In this document: in pieces, positions 1 through 8,782 of the stretch | Layout of the letters: every line of letters begins with the position of its first letter | Numbering within the stretch: position 1 is the stretch's first letter | From: Candidatus Ligilactobacillus excrementigallinarum | Lineage (GTDB): Bacteria > Bacillota > Bacilli > Lactobacillales > Lactobacillaceae | NCBI GenBank assembly: GCA_019114385.1 | Contig: DXFP01000036.1 | Span: forward strand, 1-64,000 | Length of the DNA: 64,000 bases | Reading direction: 5' to 3' | Program-made: the position numbers and the translations under genes | Notes under the pieces: model-generated | Databases searched by the model: none | Told to the model about the DNA's origin: nothing | Seen by the model: the letters and a program-made list of their open reading frames with translations, nothing else

Positions 1-123
1 TATTTGAACCAAATAGTAAAAATTTCTTTTTCCAATTGGATAATATCCTTTTATTTCTGAGTATCTATATCCTTTTTGATACATGTGATACATATTTATT
101 TTATCTTCTTTTGAAAATCGCAT
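1..123 (-). CDS. IS3-family transposase OrfA, N-terminal part (cut by window edge)
   Basis: Reading the minus strand from ATG at 123 gives 41 codons with no stop before the edge; it starts MRFSKEDKINMYHMYQKGYR and continues with a basic, tyrosine-rich stretch. This resembles the helix-turn-helix start of IS3-family OrfA proteins, which bind the element ends and are fused to the DDE catalytic OrfB by programmed frameshifting. It is too short for the ORF track. No catalytic part is visible, so activity cannot be judged. An unrelated small HTH protein is possible but the adjacent IS-like terminus argues against it. Confidence 0.55.
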   Translation of the reverse strand, partial: MRFSKEDKINMYHMYQKGYRYSEIKGYYPIGKRNFYYLVQI

Positions 124-171
124 AAAAAACATCCCAAATCTTAGATTTATTTGTCCAAGATTTGGGGTGCA
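1..171 (-). mobile_element. End of an IS3-family (IS150-like) insertion sequence
   Basis: The minus strand begins at about 171 with TGCACCCCAAATCTTGGACA, which has the TG start and CCCCAAA core of IS150-type terminal repeats. A start codon for an OrfA-like protein follows about 48 bases inside. The end also forms a hairpin (CCCAAATCTT against AAGATTTGGG). The element runs off the left edge, so its other end, OrfB and the target duplication cannot be seen. It abuts a copy of the dispersed palindromic repeat whose left half is missing, so the element seems to have inserted into that repeat or replaced part of it. Family placement rests on these ends and the short protein start. Confidence 0.6.
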
Positions 172-276
172 TATCAGATTGATTCGGAGGTTTTTGAATT
201 TACAGACATGCCTGTTTGTTTTGGTATCCGATTATGCGGATATGAAAATAGAGGCTGGACTTATGTCACAACCTCC
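172..276 (+). repeat. Dispersed palindromic repeat, truncated copy R1
   Basis: Right two-thirds of the nested-palindrome repeat: GATTGATTCGGAGGTTTTTG, the ACAGACATGCCTGTTTG inner arm, ATTATGCGGATAT, and the outer arm ending TTATGTCACAACCTCC. The left outer and inner arms are absent; IS3-type sequence stands in their place. The ORF-track entry at 151-366 is only a translation of this repeat. Confidence 0.85.
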
Positions 277-293
277 TTAAGTAATACTAAACT

Positions 294-752
294 TTATTTA
301 TTTTCACTTTTTTCTAAATATGCAATCAAACGATCTAATGCCTTATCGATATCCTGCTTTTCTTGATCGTTAAGACCTTCAGTCAACACTTTGATGTATT
401 CATTATGTTCACGATTGTGCAACCGGTAAAGCAATTTACCTTTTTTAGTTAATTCAATGTTAATTACACGCCGGTCCTTAACACTACGTTGACGAATTAC
501 ATAACCTAAATTTTCAAGCTTATCGATGCTGCTTGTCAAAGTTCCCTTTGTCAAAGACATCTTCTTAGCAATTTGAGTAATTGTTTGATTCTTATCTAAT
601 GAAATTGTGTGAATTAAGTGTAAATCCTTAACTGTAATATCATTGAATTGACTGTTAGCTAATTCAGCGTTTTCATGTTGAGTAGTTAAACTGTATAACA
701 TGAATAATTTATCGCTTAATAGTTCCATTTCTTTCTTCTTGTTATCACTCAT
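294..752 (-). CDS. MarR-family transcriptional regulator
   Basis: A 152-residue protein of the usual MarR size. The winged helix-turn-helix lies at about residues 50-110: ITQIAKKMSLTKGTLTSSID is the recognition region and DRRVINIELTKKGK is the wing with the conserved DRR. Flanking helices would form the dimer interface. MarR proteins are cytoplasmic dimeric DNA-binding regulators, mostly repressors. The overall look is close to FabT-like or small stress MarR proteins, but no fatty-acid genes are near, so I assign no target. The start is supported by AGGAG seven bases upstream, and a good promoter lies further up. Ends next to repeat R1. Confidence 0.85.
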   Translation of the reverse strand: MSDNKKKEMELLSDKLFMLYSLTTQHENAELANSQFNDITVKDLHLIHTISLDKNQTITQIAKKMSLTKGTLTSSIDKLENLGYVIRQRSVKDRRVINIELTKKGKLLYRLHNREHNEYIKVLTEGLNDQEKQDIDKALDRLIAYLEKSENK

Positions 753-838
753 AGTACATTCTCCTGTAAAGTTCGCTTTTTGAAATTGATTAATTCCTAA
801 TCTCTTTTTTGTTGATGAAAAACCAATTATTTATTACT

Positions 839-868
839 ATCGTATCTTTAAAAATCATATTTTGTCAA
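839..868 (-). promoter_or_regulatory. Promoter of the MarR gene
   Basis: On the minus strand TTGACA (868-863) and TACGAT (844-839) are separated by 18 bases, a good sigma-A promoter about 90 bases upstream of the MarR start. Confidence 0.6.
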
Positions 869-973
869 TCATTATTAATATATTTTTTTAATTATTTTTT
901 GTAATTTTTTGTGGTATCAAATATAAAAGAACCATATTGTAGACGACATACGTAATCTTTTAAGGTAAAACAA

Positions 974-1004
974 AGAGGCTATGACAAATTATGTCACAAC
1001 CTCT
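974..1004 (-). terminator. Terminator of the LPXTG gene, made from a solo outer stem of the repeat
   Basis: AGAGGTTGTGACATAATTTGTCATAGCCTCT on the minus strand folds into one stem and is followed by TTTGTTTT. The sequence is the outer arm of the dispersed repeat with the whole interior missing. It lies downstream of the 1074-2900 gene. Confidence 0.7.
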
Positions 1005-1073
1005 CATGTTTTTACTATATTTAACTGATTTAAGGTTATTTGCTGCCTAAAATCCGCACATCCCTAGTTTTTA

Positions 1074-2900
1074 TTAGTTACGACGCTTCTTTGCAGCTAA
1101 ACCAAAGAGACCCATAACTGCACCTAATAAACCAACGCCTGCAACTGCAGCAGCATCATTTGTCTTTTCACCAGTTTGTGGTAATGAGTTTGATGAAGAC
1201 TTAGCTGTTGAAGACTTAGCATTTACTTCTGATGCATTGTATGTGTATTGAATTGGTTCATTGAAGTTGTTCTTAGCAGTCTTTGTAGAAACAGCTTCTT
1301 TTGTTGATGAAGCTTTTGCAGTTTCTTTCTTAGCAGCCTTCTTTGAAGCTTCCTTCTTAGCTACAGTCTTAGCAGCTGAAGATTCGTTTTTGTTTTCAGC
1401 GTTCTTGTCTGTAGTTTCTGAAGTTGTATTTTCCTTCTTGTTGTCAGTAGTTGTTGAAGTTGTATCTTCTTTGTTGCTGTTATCTTTTGAAGGTGTTACT
1501 TCTGCGGGACCGTTTGGAACATCATTAGGGTTATCAGCTGGTTGATTTGAATGATGTTCATTATCCTTTGAAGGTGTTACTTCTGCAGGACCATTTTGAA
1601 TATCGTTAGGGTTATCAGCTGGTTGTGCTGAGTGATGTTCATTTTCAACTTGTGATAACATATCACTAGCTGTCTTCAATGCGTTGTTTGCATTTTCAAC
1701 GGCTTGTTGATCCTTCTTCAAGTTTGCTTGTGCGTTATCAAATGCTTCTTGTGCATCGTGTTCAGCTGCTGTGGCTTCGTTCAACTTATTGGCTGTATCT
1801 TTGTAATTGTCCTTAGCCTTGTTGAATGCTTCTTGTGCCCAGTGTTCATCTGCTTGAGCCTTGTTCAACTTGTTGGCTGTGTCTTTGTAGTTATCCTTAG
1901 CCTTGTTGAATGCTTCTTGTGCCCAGTGTTCGTTTGCTGTAGCTTCGTTCAACTTGTTGGCTGCATCTTTGTATGCATCTTTGTCTTTTTGAACTTTATC
2001 TTGAGCAGCTGTTAAATCTTTTTGAGCTTGACCAAATGCAGCTTGTGCTGTAGCTAATCCTTGAACATCGTTGTTCTTTTGAGCATCAGCTAACATGTCA
2101 CTAGCTGTCTTCAATGCGTTGTTTGCATCTTCGACAGCTTGTTGATCCTTCTTCAAGTTATCTTGTGCCTTGTTGAAGTTTGATTGTGCAACTTGCTTGT
2201 CTGCTTGTGCTTTGTTCAACTTGTTGGCTGTATCTTTATAGCTGTCTTGTGCCTTGTTGAAAGCTTCTTGAGCCCAGTGTTCGTCTGCTTGAGCCTTGTT
2301 CAACTTGTTTGCTGTATCTTTGTAGTTGTCTTGTGCCTTGTTGAATGCTTCTTGTGCCCAGTGCTTATCTGCTTGTGCTTTGTTCAACTTGTTGGCTGTG
2401 TCTTTGTAGCTACCTTTGTCAGCACTAACTTTGTCTTGAGCATTGATTAAATCTTTTTGAGCTTGATCAAATGCAGCTTGTGCTGTATCTTTAGCTTTTT
2501 GATTTTCAGCTGAGCTTGATGCTGCAGCAGTATCTTTTGAAGATGATGTTGCAGCTGTTGATGATGAGTTAGCTGCTGAACTTGAAGTTGAAGCAGTTGT
2601 ATTGCTTGATGAAACTGAAGATGTTGTTGCATCTGCTTTGCTTGATGTGTTTGATGAGCTTGATGAACGTAATGTCACCTTGTTTGAAGCAGATGATGAT
2701 TTTTGTGAAACTGCAGCAACGTTTGCATCAGAATTTGATGAGCTTGATGCTACTGTATCAGCGTTAGCAACAACATTACTTGCAGATAACGTCAATGCAC
2801 CTACACCAGCAGTAAGTACTAATGATGATACCCACTTGCCTCCTTTTTTGTATGTCTTTACTCGAGAAATTTCAGACATTTTTTCGACTTTTCGTCTCAT
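1074..2900 (-). CDS. Large LPXTG-anchored, repeat-rich coiled-coil surface protein
   Basis: A 608-residue wall-anchored protein. The N-terminus has a KxYKxGKxW-type signal variant (KTYKKGGKW, residues about 16-24) followed by a hydrophobic segment ending ANA. Then comes a Ser/Thr-rich region (about 50-130), and about six 28-residue units of the type YKDTANKLNKAQADEHWAQE, arranged as two blocks of three that each end in LKKDQQAVE-ANNALKTASDML. Two 27-residue acidic units (PADNPNDxxNGPAEVTPSKD) follow, then a Lys/Ala stretch, and LPQTGE, a hydrophobic segment and KKRRN for sortase anchoring. AAAGGAG ten bases upstream supports the ATG at 2900. Role is probably adhesion or surface spacing (inference). 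Antisense ORFs here are shadows of the repeats. Confidence 0.85.
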   Translation of the reverse strand: MRRKVEKMSEISRVKTYKKGGKWVSSLVLTAGVGALTLSASNVVANADTVASSSSNSDANVAAVSQKSSSASNKVTLRSSSSSNTSSKADATTSSVSSSNTTASTSSSAANSSSTAATSSSKDTAAASSSAENQKAKDTAQAAFDQAQKDLINAQDKVSADKGSYKDTANKLNKAQADKHWAQEAFNKAQDNYKDTANKLNKAQADEHWAQEAFNKAQDSYKDTANKLNKAQADKQVAQSNFNKAQDNLKKDQQAVEDANNALKTASDMLADAQKNNDVQGLATAQAAFGQAQKDLTAAQDKVQKDKDAYKDAANKLNEATANEHWAQEAFNKAKDNYKDTANKLNKAQADEHWAQEAFNKAKDNYKDTANKLNEATAAEHDAQEAFDNAQANLKKDQQAVENANNALKTASDMLSQVENEHHSAQPADNPNDIQNGPAEVTPSKDNEHHSNQPADNPNDVPNGPAEVTPSKDNSNKEDTTSTTTDNKKENTTSETTDKNAENKNESSAAKTVAKKEASKKAAKKETAKASSTKEAVSTKTAKNNFNEPIQYTYNASEVNAKSSTAKSSSNSLPQTGEKTNDAAAVAGVGLLGAVMGLFGLAAKKRRN

Positions 2901-3567
2901 AAGAAGTTCACTCCTTTATAAAAATACAAACCTTTAATTTTTACGTAAAAAGTTTTTAGCTATTTACGGTAGTAATATAATCTCATCACTTCAAAAACAC
3001 AATAGATTTTTCAAACAAATTTCATAATTTAATACTTTTTTTAACAATTAGGGAACAATCCGTTTACCGGTGTTTGCTTATTAATAATTCGCTTACATTT
3101 TGTAATTGAATGAATATACATTATTTTTCACTGTGTTTAAATTTTATCAAAATCAAAAAATTAAAATTCTGTTTGCACAGATTATTATTGATATATCAGC
3201 ATTAATAACCAGTTAAACACTGTTTCATTAATTAATAAAGGTATAAAAATTTCATCATATTTTTTAAATGTGTCTGAATTGATACAATGATTAGGATTTT
3301 CATTTTTGCTTAAAAACCAAATTGATAATCGTTACATATGACGAACTATATTAACAAAATAAGCAATTATAGTTAATGAATTTTCTGATTTTAAAAATAA
3401 ATAATAAGAAATTCACTAGTTAATTTTGAATTTAATACACATAATTTTACCCAATTCTTCTAACTTTTAAGTTAGATATTCAAACCACATTATCAAAATT
3501 TCTTTGCATTTGGTTTACATTTTGTGATGAAGTGTTGAAATTAGAATGTGCAAATCGTCTCAAGCAC
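2901..3567. other. A+T-rich intergenic region upstream of the LPXTG gene
   Basis: About 670 bases with no convincing gene on either strand. It must hold the promoter of the LPXTG gene: on the minus strand a TATATT-like -10 lies near 2975, about 75 bases above the start. The remainder is very A+T-rich; I see no clear structure until repeat R2. The ORF listed at 3480-3725 is mostly translated repeat. Confidence 0.5.
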
Positions 3568-3570
3568 AAA

Positions 3571-3732
3571 AAAAGAGGCTGTGGTAAAAACAGCCCCTTT
3601 TTCATATCCGCATAATCGGGTTCCAAAACAAACAGGCATGTCTGTAAGTTCAAAAACCTCCGAATCAATCCTACGTAATTCGTTCGTTTTTTCTTACAAC
3701 ATGTCTGTTTAAGGTGCTTTGTCACACCTTCC
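3571..3732 (-). repeat. Dispersed palindromic repeat, copy R2
   Basis: Near full-length copy in the minus direction: outer arm AGGTGTGACAAAGCACCTT, inner arm AAACAGACATGTTGTAAG, central GAATTACGTAGGATTGATTCGG, second inner arm CAGACATGCCTGTTTG. The usual far outer arm (GGAGGTTGTGACATAAG) is replaced by a different hairpin, AGAGGCTGTGGTAAAAACAG CCCC followed by T5. It lies immediately 3' of mnmG and probably terminates it. Confidence 0.8.
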
Positions 3733-3739
3733 TAATTTA

Positions 3740-5653
3740 CTAATCTATTTTTTTAATCTTGCCTTGTTGAATATAAACAGCCAAGATTGAGATGTCAGCT
3801 GGGTTAACTCCGCTAATTCGGCTTGCTTGTGCCAAAGTTTCTGGTTGAATCTTAGATAATTTTTCAACCGCTTCTGTGGCTAAGCCGTCAATTGCACTGT
3901 AATCAATTTTTTCTGGAATCTTCTTAGCTTCCATTCGGTGCAATTTTTCAACCTTTTCTTCAGCCTTCTTAATGTATCCGGCATACTTGTATTGGATTTC
4001 AATTTGTTCAATTACCCGGCGATCTAGCGGATGATCTGGTGCCGGAATAAATTGTAATAAATCTTTGTATGTCATGTATGGCCGCCGTAACATATCACTT
4101 GCTAATACGCCATCTTTCAAAGGTCGATCGCCATGTGCTTCTAAGTAAGCATCAATTTCTGGATTAGGTTTAATCCGAATTGATTCCAGCCGTTGCTTTT
4201 CATTTTCAATATCAGCTTTCTTTTGTTCAAACTTAGCGTACCGTTCGTCTGAAATTAAGCCGATTTGATGTCCTAATTCAGTTAGACGCAAATCCGCATT
4301 ATCGTGCCGCAAAATCAAGCGGTATTCTGCTCGTGAAGTTAATAAACGATATGGTTCATTTGTACCCTTGGTTACCAAATCATCAACTAAAACGCCAATA
4401 TACGCGTCACTTCGCTTCAACACGATTTGATCTTTACCAAGTGCGTAGCGTCCAGCGTTAATTCCGGCAATCAAACCTTGACCAGCTGCTTCTTCATAAC
4501 CAGAAGTCCCGTTAATTTGACCTGCAGTGTATAAGCCCCTGATTTTCTTAGTTTCAAGAGTTGGACGTAATTGATATGGTGAAACTACATCATATTCAAT
4601 AGCATATCCTGGCCGCATCATTTCAACGTCTTCCAAGCCCTTAATGTTGTGCAGCATTTGTAATTGAACTTCTTCCGGCAATGATGTAGATAATCCATCT
4701 ACATAATATTCATCCGTTGTCCGTCCTTCTGGTTCGAGGAATAATTGATGGCGATCTTTATCTGCAAATCGTACAACTTTATCTTCAATTGATGGACAAT
4801 AACGAGGGCCAACTCCTTCAATTACTCCAGTAAACATTGGTGCCCGATCAAGATTATCGCGAATAATTTGATGAACTTTTTCATTTGTATAAGTCAACCA
4901 GCATGATAATTGATCCTTAACTGGAAGATACTCATCATCTGAAGATTCAAAACTAAAGTGATTTACATCTTCATCTCCGGGTTGTTCTTCAGTTTCATCA
5001 TAGTGAATTGTATTACCATCAACTCGTGGTGGAGTACCTGTCTTGAAACGGACAATGTCAAAACCGTACTTTTCTTCCAAATTCTTCGTTAATTCCAATG
5101 CTGGTTGCGAGTTATTTGGACCAGATGAATACATTAATTCACCGATAATAATTCTGCCTCGTGCTGAAGTCCCAGTAGTTAGAACAACTGCCTTTGCTCC
5201 ATAGTGAGCACCTGTACTTGAAACTACTCCAGTAACTTTACCATCTTCGACAATTAAGTCATCAACCATTCCTTGGCGCAAGGTCAAGTTAGGTTCTTCT
5301 TCCAAAGTATGTTTCATTTCAATTGAGTATTGGCGCTTATCTGCTTGAGCACGCAAAGCACGTACAGCAGGTCCCTTACTTGTATTCAACATCCGCATTT
5401 GAATGTATGTCTTATCAATATTCTTTCCCATTTCTCCGCCGAGGGCATCAATTTCGCGAACAACAGTTCCTTTAGCTGGTCCGCCCACTGATGGATTACA
5501 TGGCATAAATGCGACCATTTCTAAGTTAATGGTCATCAATAACGTTTTGTTGCCCATTCTTGCAGCTGCCAATGCTGCCTCACAGCCGGCATGTCCTGCA
5601 CCAACAACAATGACATCATAGTCTTTTGCTTTATATGGCTTTCCTTCTTGCAT
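3740..5653 (-). CDS. mnmG: tRNA uridine-5-carboxymethylaminomethyl modification enzyme MnmG (GidA)
   Basis: A 637-residue FAD protein, the normal length. The N-terminal dinucleotide-binding motif is [10 protein letters not shown] (residues about 17-26), followed by the MnmG signature [10 protein letters not shown]. With MnmE it makes the cmnm5 group on the wobble uridine U34 of tRNAs in the cytoplasm. The C-terminal helical domain that binds MnmE and tRNA is present ([14 protein letters not shown]). The gene is 22 bases downstream of mnmE on the same strand, so the two form an operon. AGGAGAAT lies just upstream of the start. In many lactobacilli this pair sits beside yidC-jag near the origin; here it is about 18 kb away. 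Confidence 0.97.
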   Translation of the reverse strand: MQEGKPYKAKDYDVIVVGAGHAGCEAALAAARMGNKTLLMTINLEMVAFMPCNPSVGGPAKGTVVREIDALGGEMGKNIDKTYIQMRMLNTSKGPAVRALRAQADKRQYSIEMKHTLEEEPNLTLRQGMVDDLIVEDGKVTGVVSSTGAHYGAKAVVLTTGTSARGRIIIGELMYSSGPNNSQPALELTKNLEEKYGFDIVRFKTGTPPRVDGNTIHYDETEEQPGDEDVNHFSFESSDDEYLPVKDQLSCWLTYTNEKVHQIIRDNLDRAPMFTGVIEGVGPRYCPSIEDKVVRFADKDRHQLFLEPEGRTTDEYYVDGLSTSLPEEVQLQMLHNIKGLEDVEMMRPGYAIEYDVVSPYQLRPTLETKKIRGLYTAGQINGTSGYEEAAGQGLIAGINAGRYALGKDQIVLKRSDAYIGVLVDDLVTKGTNEPYRLLTSRAEYRLILRHDNADLRLTELGHQIGLISDERYAKFEQKKADIENEKQRLESIRIKPNPEIDAYLEAHGDRPLKDGVLASDMLRRPYMTYKDLLQFIPAPDHPLDRRVIEQIEIQYKYAGYIKKAEEKVEKLHRMEAKKIPEKIDYSAIDGLATEAVEKLSKIQPETLAQASRISGVNPADISILAVYIQQGKIKKID

Positions 5654-5675
5654 CCTATTCTCCTTATATAAGTAA

Positions 5676-7067
5676 TTATTTTCCTAAGCAGAATTTGCTG
5701 AATAATTCATCCAACAATTCATCTTTGTAAGAATCACCTGTGATTTCACCTAAGTATTCCCATGCGTCGCGCAAATCAGTTTGACATAAATCAACTGGCA
5801 TGCCATTTTCAATTCCAGTTAACACAGCATCCAAAGAATTGCTTGCTTTATTTAACAATGCTACGTGGCGGGCATTATTAATAATGACTTCATTTTGTGA
5901 ACTTTCAATTCCATCCGCAAACATTTCTTTAATGCGGCTTTCAAGTTCGTCTACTCCTTGAGCATTCTTAATTGAAGTTCTGATGATATTTTCTTTGCCA
6001 ACTAATTCTTCAACTTCTGCCATTTCGATTTGCATTGGCAAGTCTATCTTATTCATAATTACAATGCGTTGTTTATCTTTAGTTAAATCAATTAACTGCC
6101 GATCTTCTTCAGTTAATGGTTCACTTGCATTTAAGACTAAGATGACCAAATCACCTTGGTTAATTGCTTTGCGTGAACGTTCAACCCCGATTTTTTCAAC
6201 TTTATCTTCAGTTTCACGAATTCCGGCAGTATCAATTAACTTCAATGGGATACCCTTAATATTTACATATTCTTCAATTACATCCCGTGTTGTTCCAGCT
6301 ACATCCGTTACAATCGCTTTGTCTTCATGCAACAAATAGTTTAACAAACTTGATTTACCAACATTTGGCCGTCCCACAATGGCAGTTGCCAAGCCTTCAC
6401 GCAAAATTTTTCCGCCTTGAGCTGTTTCAAGTAATTTACGAATCTTCTTGCGTACTTCAACTGTCCGTTCCTTTAACAGCTTAGTAGTAATCATTTCGGT
6501 TCCATCATATTCTGGATAGTCAATGTTAACTTCTACTTTAGATAAAGTATCCAGGATTTCTTCCCGTAATGCCCGAATTAATTTTGCTAAACTACCGCCT
6601 AAATGATTCAAAGCAAGTTGGGCAGAACGATCTGTCTTCGCTTCAATAATATCTAATACAGATTCCGCTTGAGTTAAATCAATTCGGCCGTGCAAAAATG
6701 CCCGCTCTGTAAATTCACCCGGATTAGCCATTCGTGCACCGTAAGTTAGTAATAATTGCAAAATTTTGTTAGTAGGCACAATTCCGCCGTGACAATTAAT
6801 TTCAACAATGTCTTCCCGTGTATATGTTTTAGGAGCACGCATAACAGTAACCATTACTTCATCGACCATTTCACCCGTTTGCGGATTAATGATGTGTCCA
6901 TAATTAATTGTATGAGTTGGTACTTTAGTTAAATCCTTACCTTTAAATAACTTCATAATAATTGGTAATGCATCATCACCGCTTAAACGAACAATAGAAA
7001 TTGCCCCTTCTCCAGGTGGAGTTGAAATGGCTGCAATTGTATCATATTCTGTAACTTCTTCTACCAT
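5676..7067 (-). CDS. mnmE: tRNA modification GTPase MnmE (TrmE)
   Basis: A 463-residue potassium-stimulated GTPase and partner of MnmG. The N-terminal tetrahydrofolate-binding domain (about 1-120) is followed by a helical domain and an inserted G domain with G1 [10 protein letters not shown]3 DTAG and G4 NKID. The protein ends CLGK, the family's conserved C-terminal CxGK whose cysteine is catalytic. The ORF track begins two codons earlier at 7073, but AAAGGG is eight bases from the ATG at 7067 and only two from the upstream one, so I use 7067. First gene of the mnmE-mnmG operon. A terminator-like hairpin lies only about 30 bases upstream. Confidence 0.97.
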   Translation of the reverse strand: MVEEVTEYDTIAAISTPPGEGAISIVRLSGDDALPIIMKLFKGKDLTKVPTHTINYGHIINPQTGEMVDEVMVTVMRAPKTYTREDIVEINCHGGIVPTNKILQLLLTYGARMANPGEFTERAFLHGRIDLTQAESVLDIIEAKTDRSAQLALNHLGGSLAKLIRALREEILDTLSKVEVNIDYPEYDGTEMITTKLLKERTVEVRKKIRKLLETAQGGKILREGLATAIVGRPNVGKSSLLNYLLHEDKAIVTDVAGTTRDVIEEYVNIKGIPLKLIDTAGIRETEDKVEKIGVERSRKAINQGDLVILVLNASEPLTEEDRQLIDLTKDKQRIVIMNKIDLPMQIEMAEVEELVGKENIIRTSIKNAQGVDELESRIKEMFADGIESSQNEVIINNARHVALLNKASNSLDAVLTGIENGMPVDLCQTDLRDAWEYLGEITGDSYKDELLDELFSKFCLGK

Positions 7068-7100
7068 ATTCATATCCCTTTCTATATAACTTTAACCAAT

Positions 7101-7156
7101 AAAAAAAGTGCCTACTCCACCCTAACTGCACAATTAAAAGGTGGATAAAGCACTTT
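7101..7156 (-). terminator. Terminator-like or attenuator-like hairpin just upstream of mnmE
   Basis: Minus strand AAAGTGC...CCACC...GGTGG...GCACTTT followed by a T7 run, only about 30 bases before the mnmE ribosome binding site. No gene ends immediately upstream (the 7432-8655 gene has its own terminator at 7273-7307). It may therefore attenuate mnmE transcription or end a short leader RNA. Confidence 0.5.
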
Positions 7157-7431
7157 GACTACTTCATCTACTATCAAACTATTTCGCATACCATATTACT
7201 TGGTTATAAATCAAAAGTCAAGCAGAAGAAACTTAATTTTTGATTAGCTTTTTCATCCAAAAAATTAAGTATAAAAAAACTCTAATCTATGCGAACATAG
7301 ATTAGAGAAAAAGGATTGTATATTTGGAGTATGTTAGGTAGCAAATAACTAGGGATGTTATTTACTATGTCTTTAGCATACTTTTTAATTGTGAATTTTT
7401 CATGACCATTTTTAGCAAAAGCGGTTAAGTT
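7157..7431. other. Intergenic region between mnmE and the coiled-coil gene
   Basis: Contains the strong minus-strand terminator described separately and a segment GGTAGCAAATAACTAGGGATGT near 7340. Similar words (AACTAGGGATGT, GGCAGCAAATAA) occur in the minus strand just after the LPXTG gene near 1035-1070, so a short 3' repeat may be shared. No gene seen. Confidence 0.35.
7273..7307 (-). terminator. Rho-independent terminator of the coiled-coil gene
   Basis: A perfect 12-bp stem (CTCTAATCTATG / CATAGATTAGAG) with a 4-base loop, followed by T7 on the minus strand, downstream of the 7432-8655 gene. Confidence 0.85.
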
Positions 7432-8655
7432 TCATTTTCTTTTCTTGTGATTTAAACCTAAATCTAAGCGAGTTAAGATTTCAGAAACTGTTAAAGCAGC
7501 CACTTTAAATAATGGCATATGATGTTTGTGATGGACTTCGCCAACTTGTGGCAAACGTTGATTTTGTTCACTTGGTTTTGCAGTTGTTTTAGTGTCTTGC
7601 GGTTGTTTTTCAGGCATTGCTTTGATTTGTGCTTGTAAAGTTTCAATTTGTTTTTGAATATCAAGCCCTGCACGCTTAGCATTTGTTAATTCGTTAATTT
7701 TCTCTGCTAAGACTTGCCGCATCCGTTCATGCCGACGTTCAATCTGATTAACTTCTTCCTCTGCTTTACGTAAGTCAGCTTTTACCGTTTGCATATGATT
7801 ATTGGCATTTTGCAAAACTGATAATCGATCTTGATATTCAACTAATAATTGTTGATCTTTTTCAAGTTTAATTTTAGTTGCTTGCAAAGCCTTGGCAGTG
7901 TCGCCTTGCAATAAACTGGTTTTATTTTCAACTTCTTCCAAGTTTTCCTGTACATTTGCCAATTCGCGTTGAGCCCCGCGTAATTTGTATTTTGCAGTAT
8001 TTAAATCAATTTGTTTATTCTGTAATTGGTAGCGTGCAGCTTTAATATTAGTTTCATCAGTATTGCTGATTGCCACTTTCGCATCTGCTACTGCCCTTTC
8101 TTCACTGTTAACAATTTGATTGGCCCCATTAACTGTTTTTTGTGCCTTAATCTGTTCTTCTTCTAACAGTTGCTTTTGCTCATTCAGACGTTTAATTTGC
8201 GCTTCTTCCTGCTGACTGCGCTTAGACGTCGTCTCTTTAGTATTTTCTAACTTAGAAATATTTTGTTGATCTAATAAAATATCATTTTGCTTATTACTAA
8301 TTTTTTGACTTAATTGATTAATATTTTCAATTGTTGCACTTTGTAAATCTTGCTGGGCTTGCGCCTTTTTAGCCTGTGCCTGCTCTAATTTTGTCTGTGC
8401 TTCTTCAGTTTCATGATCGATTTGAGCTGATTGTTTCCGATTAGAATCCACTTCCAATTGTAAGCGTTCAATTTTTTGCTGTGCATCACTCAACGCTTGA
8501 CGCTTTTGATTTAATTGGACTGTTAATTCAGTCCGGTTATCAACTGAATTAGGGGTTGGTGCTTGCGCACTGTCCTTTGATGAAGAAGCTTTATGATTAT
8601 TAATGATTTTTTTTAAAGCATTCGAGCTCGCATCAAAAACTGATGATTTCTTCAT
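7432..8655 (-). CDS. Coiled-coil protein with a degenerate LPXTG-like C-terminus
   Basis: A 407-residue protein that is almost wholly Gln/Glu/Lys-rich coiled coil (about residues 45-350). The C-terminus reads LPQVGE, then a moderately hydrophobic stretch (PLFKVAALTVSEILTRLDLGL) and NHKKRK. This is the layout of a sortase signal, but T is replaced by V and the membrane segment is interrupted by charged residues. The N-terminus (MKKSSVFDASSNALKKIINN) has no signal peptide. Either the protein is cytoplasmic and its tail is a relic, or the secretion region has been lost. AGAGGTA upstream supports the start. I do not recognise a defined family. Confidence 0.7.
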   Translation of the reverse strand: MKKSSVFDASSNALKKIINNHKASSSKDSAQAPTPNSVDNRTELTVQLNQKRQALSDAQQKIERLQLEVDSNRKQSAQIDHETEEAQTKLEQAQAKKAQAQQDLQSATIENINQLSQKISNKQNDILLDQQNISKLENTKETTSKRSQQEEAQIKRLNEQKQLLEEEQIKAQKTVNGANQIVNSEERAVADAKVAISNTDETNIKAARYQLQNKQIDLNTAKYKLRGAQRELANVQENLEEVENKTSLLQGDTAKALQATKIKLEKDQQLLVEYQDRLSVLQNANNHMQTVKADLRKAEEEVNQIERRHERMRQVLAEKINELTNAKRAGLDIQKQIETLQAQIKAMPEKQPQDTKTTAKPSEQNQRLPQVGEVHHKHHMPLFKVAALTVSEILTRLDLGLNHKKRK

Positions 8656-8782
8656 ACGGATACCTCTTTTAAAATAGTCACGAAATTCATGTACCTTTTA
8701 TTATTCGTGCGAAAATATACTATCCTAATTTTAACATTTATACAGTATTAATGCACGAGCTCATATTCTTTTCTTTGACTGC

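Noticed and set aside
1700-2450. Possible CRISPR-like regular repeats
   Set aside because: The repeats are in-frame protein-coding units of the LPXTG protein with no unique spacers; no CRISPR array or cas gene was seen in the window.
1261-2767. ORFs opposite the LPXTG gene (for example 1261-1545, 1704-2015, 2184-2450, 2602-2937)
   Set aside because: They are shadows of the repetitive coding sequence: no ribosome binding sites and low-complexity translations.
3480-3725. ORF MTKHLKQTCC... on the minus strand
   Set aside because: It is a translation of repeat R2; the same start appears in front of the DUF915 gene at 50540 because repeat R13 lies there.
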